From: Mucilaginibacter kameinonensis
GTDB taxonomy: Bacteria; Bacteroidota; Bacteroidia; Sphingobacteriales; Sphingobacteriaceae
Reading direction: 5' to 3'
NCBI RefSeq assembly: GCF_003675385.1
Contig: NZ_RCWZ01000004.1
Span: 310,001-374,000, forward strand
Length of the DNA: 64,000 bases
The notes below the pieces were generated by a model. The model was given only the letters and a program-made list of their open reading frames with translations. It was not told where the DNA came from and searched no databases. Made by a program: the position numbers and the translations under genes. Positions 61,729 through 64,000 of the stretch are shown in pieces. Every line of letters begins with the position of its first letter. Position 1 is the first letter of the stretch.

Positions 61729-64000
61729 TTAATATTTTACTTCAAAATCATAATCGCCCGAACCTATGCTGAGTACCGCTCTCCCGTTCTCCATTTTCAC
61801 TTGTTTAATATCTTTTATGGCGGATACTTTCTTCCCGCCCTCGGTTACTTCATCCATATTTTTTGATGGCACATAAACCAGCGCCGAACTGTTTGGCGGT
61901 ACGGTAACATGCCAGTTAAAACTGCCCTTTGTATTGGTATAACTGCTTTTTACAAGGCCATAGGCTGTTTGGTACGAAGCATTAACACTGTCCAGCCCTT
62001 TGATAATTGCCGGTTGCATCACCAGTTGCTTAAAGCCGGCGTTAACCGTTTTTATCCCGGCTACGTCCTGATAAAACCAGGCAATCAGATCGCCCAGCAG
62101 CATAATGTGATTACGTGAATTCATAGCCGGATTGGCAGTATCGCCATTCCATAATTCCCAGATGGTAGTAGCGCCCCTCTCGGCCATATAGCCCCAGCTT
62201 GGGTAAGTGGTATTAGATGCAATTTTCCAGGCCAGATCGGGGCGGCCAAACTCCGTAAGCCCACGCATAAGCCATTGGGTACCAATTACGCCGGTACTGA
62301 TATGATTATGTGCCTCGTTGATCTTAGCTACTATATTTTTGAATACCGCTTGTTTATTTGCAGGTGGTGTGATCCCAAAATATAACGGCAGCAGGTTGGC
62401 TGTTACTGTATTGTTGCTGTATTTCAATGTGGTTTCATCAAAATATTTATCATTAAATGCTTTAGCTATATTTTGCTTCATGCTGGCAAAAAACTGTGCA
62501 TCAGCAGGTTTGTGCAGTATTGTCGCGAACTTTTCCATTAGTCCTGACAAGTGATAATAATAGGCCGTAGCAATCAGTTGTCCATCGGTATTCAATGATG
62601 AATCTTTGGCGTGGATCAGTTCAAGTGATTCCGGCGGCACACACCAATCACCATATTTATCTTTGGTAACGATGGTGTTTTTCATGTACTTAACCCGCAT
62701 ATAGTCCATCCATTTTTTCATGGAGGCATAATGCTTTTCAATAGGCGCTTTATCGGCAAACTGGCGGAAAAGCATATCAGCCACCAGGATATAGGTACCG
62801 GGCCAGGTCATGTTGTCGCTGTAATAGTTCCAGTAAGCGGGCGCAACGTCCGGGATAGCGCCATCCGGCGTTTGCGATTGCGCGATATCATCCAGCCATT
62901 TGGCGTAGAAATTACCGTTGGCAAACACAAAACTTTCGCCAAGCGAACCCACAGCCCTATCACCAAGCCAGGGCATCCGTTCGTTACGCTGCGGGCAATC
63001 TACGGGCATACCTTTGTAATTGCTCAGGATTCCCCAATACGCATTGTGATATATCTTATTGACGATGCCGTTAGATGTTTCAAAATGGCCAATAGTTGGT
63101 AAGGCATCGTAAACCACCTGCCCTTCAAAATCGGCTAATTCAGGCTTACCGGGATACCCGCTGATCTCTACATACCTGAAACCGTGGTACACAAATACCG
63201 GGTGCCAGGTTTCTTCTGCCCCGCCTTTCAGGGTATACACATCGGTTACTTTGGCATCGCGAAGGTTAGCTACGTAAAGTTCATTGTTGGGCTGAAGGGT
63301 TTCTGCATAACGGAGTGTTACTTTATCGCCGCGGTTTCCTTTTACACGCACCAGCAACCAGCCTGCCATGTTTTGCCCCATATCCAAAACCCACGTATCT
63401 TTTTTAAGCTGACTGATGCTAACAGGTTTAACGATATCCATCACCCTGATCGGCTCATTCATCTGCGCGTCGAGCTTTCCACCGGGAGCCTGCACCAGTT
63501 CCGCTTTAAGCCATTGGCTGTCGTCAAAATCTGCATTGTTCCATCCCGGAAATTCTTTGGTGGCATCGTATTCCTCACCGTCATATTCGTTATTGGTGCG
63601 GATAGGGCCATCAGCGGTAAAATGCCAACTGTTATCGCTTATGATAGTTTGCTTTGTTCCATCGGTATATTCCACCTCCAGTTGAAGCAGCATTTTTGGG
63701 AAACCAAATTCCTTGATCTTTTTAGGCTTGTATTTTGGCCGCATGGTAAAATAACGGCCGTTACCCAATACCGTTCCGATAGCATTATTGCCCTGTTTCA
63801 GATACCCGGTAACATCAAACGTGTTGTACTTAACCGATTGGGTATAGTCGGTAGGTGCTTCGGCCAAAACCTGGTCGCCTATGATCTGGCCATTAACATA
63901 TAGCTCGTAATGACCCAAGCCAACTATGTAGGCCGTGGCATGCTTGATGGCCTTATTCAAACTAAACCCTCGGCGATAATACCGGCCCGAAAGGCGCGAA
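61729..64000 (-). CDS. GH78 alpha-L-rhamnosidase, N-terminus outside the window
   Basis: At least 756 residues; the frame is open to the right edge, so the signal peptide and first beta domain are missing. The visible start, GRYYRRGFSLNKAI and YIVGLGHYELYVNGQIIGD, is the family's jelly-roll domain. The six-hairpin domain contains the GH78 signature DCPQRNERMPWLGDRA, then NGDTANPAMNSRNHIMLLGD. A C-terminal beta domain ends the protein. GH78 enzymes remove terminal alpha-L-rhamnose. It is the first visible gene of the 13-gene minus-strand run, and further genes may lie upstream. Confidence 0.93.
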   Translation of the reverse strand, partial: SRLSGRYYRRGFSLNKAIKHATAYIVGLGHYELYVNGQIIGDQVLAEAPTDYTQSVKYNTFDVTGYLKQGNNAIGTVLGNGRYFTMRPKYKPKKIKEFGFPKMLLQLEVEYTDGTKQTIISDNSWHFTADGPIRTNNEYDGEEYDATKEFPGWNNADFDDSQWLKAELVQAPGGKLDAQMNEPIRVMDIVKPVSISQLKKDTWVLDMGQNMAGWLLVRVKGNRGDKVTLRYAETLQPNNELYVANLRDAKVTDVYTLKGGAEETWHPVFVYHGFRYVEISGYPGKPELADFEGQVVYDALPTIGHFETSNGIVNKIYHNAYWGILSNYKGMPVDCPQRNERMPWLGDRAVGSLGESFVFANGNFYAKWLDDIAQSQTPDGAIPDVAPAYWNYYSDNMTWPGTYILVADMLFRQFADKAPIEKHYASMKKWMDYMRVKYMKNTIVTKDKYGDWCVPPESLELIHAKDSSLNTDGQLIATAYYYHLSGLMEKFATILHKPADAQFFASMKQNIAKAFNDKYFDETTLKYSNNTVTANLLPLYFGITPPANKQAVFKNIVAKINEAHNHISTGVIGTQWLMRGLTEFGRPDLAWKIASNTTYPSWGYMAERGATTIWELWNGDTANPAMNSRNHIMLLGDLIAWFYQDVAGIKTVNAGFKQLVMQPAIIKGLDSVNASYQTAYGLVKSSYTNTKGSFNWHVTVPPNSSALVYVPSKNMDEVTEGGKKVSAIKDIKQVKMENGRAVLSIGSGDYDFEVKY

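Noticed and set aside
63184..63903. Plus-strand frame of 239 codons opposite the right-hand GH78 gene
   Set aside because: It is antisense to the GH78 jelly-roll domain and has no family resemblance or promoter.

Overview
The window looks like chromosomal DNA of a plant-glycan-degrading Bacteroidota, most like the Sphingobacteriaceae (Mucilaginibacter/Pedobacter type). The reasons are two SusC/SusD pairs, a hybrid two-component sensor with a propeller periplasmic domain, many signal peptides and lipoproteins on glycoside hydrolases, AraC regulators, and promoters with the Bacteroidota TAnnTTTG box. The genus is inference. No rRNA, tRNA, CRISPR array, integrase or transposase was seen.

Layout. 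(1) 1-2626: the N-terminal part of a hybrid two-component sensor running off the left edge, type I isopentenyl-diphosphate isomerase, and a bestrophin-family membrane protein. (2) 2691-8513: a minus-strand unit with a SAM-I riboswitch, a TlpA-like thiol oxidoreductase and a SusC/SusD_2 pair. Methionine/SAM status is therefore predicted to control an outer-membrane importer. (3) 8622-11115: a small AraC regulon of three genes (PEP mutase/isocitrate lyase-like, NTF2-like, AraC). A near-identical 17-19 bp motif lies 17-18 bp upstream of a TAnnTTTG box in front of each gene. (4) 11137-21595: a SusC/SusD pair divergent from a phytanoyl-CoA-dioxygenase-like enzyme, a large exported six-hairpin protein, a TIM-barrel isomerase and an AraC regulator. 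The two divergent promoters are near mirror images, and a related site lies in the AraC upstream region. (5) 21605-30605: an arabinan module (double GH43, GH51, GH43), a TonB receptor and fructose-1,6-bisphosphatase.

(6) 31025-40649: a tight seven-gene plus-strand operon with Fe-dependent alcohol dehydrogenase, DapA-family aldolase/lyase, PdxA family, four-carbon acid-sugar kinase (DUF1537), Na+/solute symporter, sialate-O-acetylesterase-like protein and a DUF5703 protein. It looks like import, kinase activation and oxidative decarboxylation of an acid sugar. (7) 41063-64000: a convergent minus-strand run of 13 genes with two GH78-type rhamnosidases, GH106, GH2, GH127, a GH141-like beta-helix protein, an esterase with an STN-like domain, a sialidase-fold protein, DUF3826, a lipoprotein rhamnose mutarotase, an exported TIM-barrel protein, a Gfo/Idh oxidoreductase and a second symporter. 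Enzyme content points to a rhamnose-rich plant glycan such as rhamnogalacturonan, possibly RG-II-like. No SusC/SusD pair is visible in regions 6-7. The two operons meet at a large nested inverted repeat (40667-40815).

The least-explained systems are the SAM-riboswitch SusC/D unit, the AraC/PhyH locus with symmetric promoters, and the acid-sugar operon facing the rhamnosidase operon.
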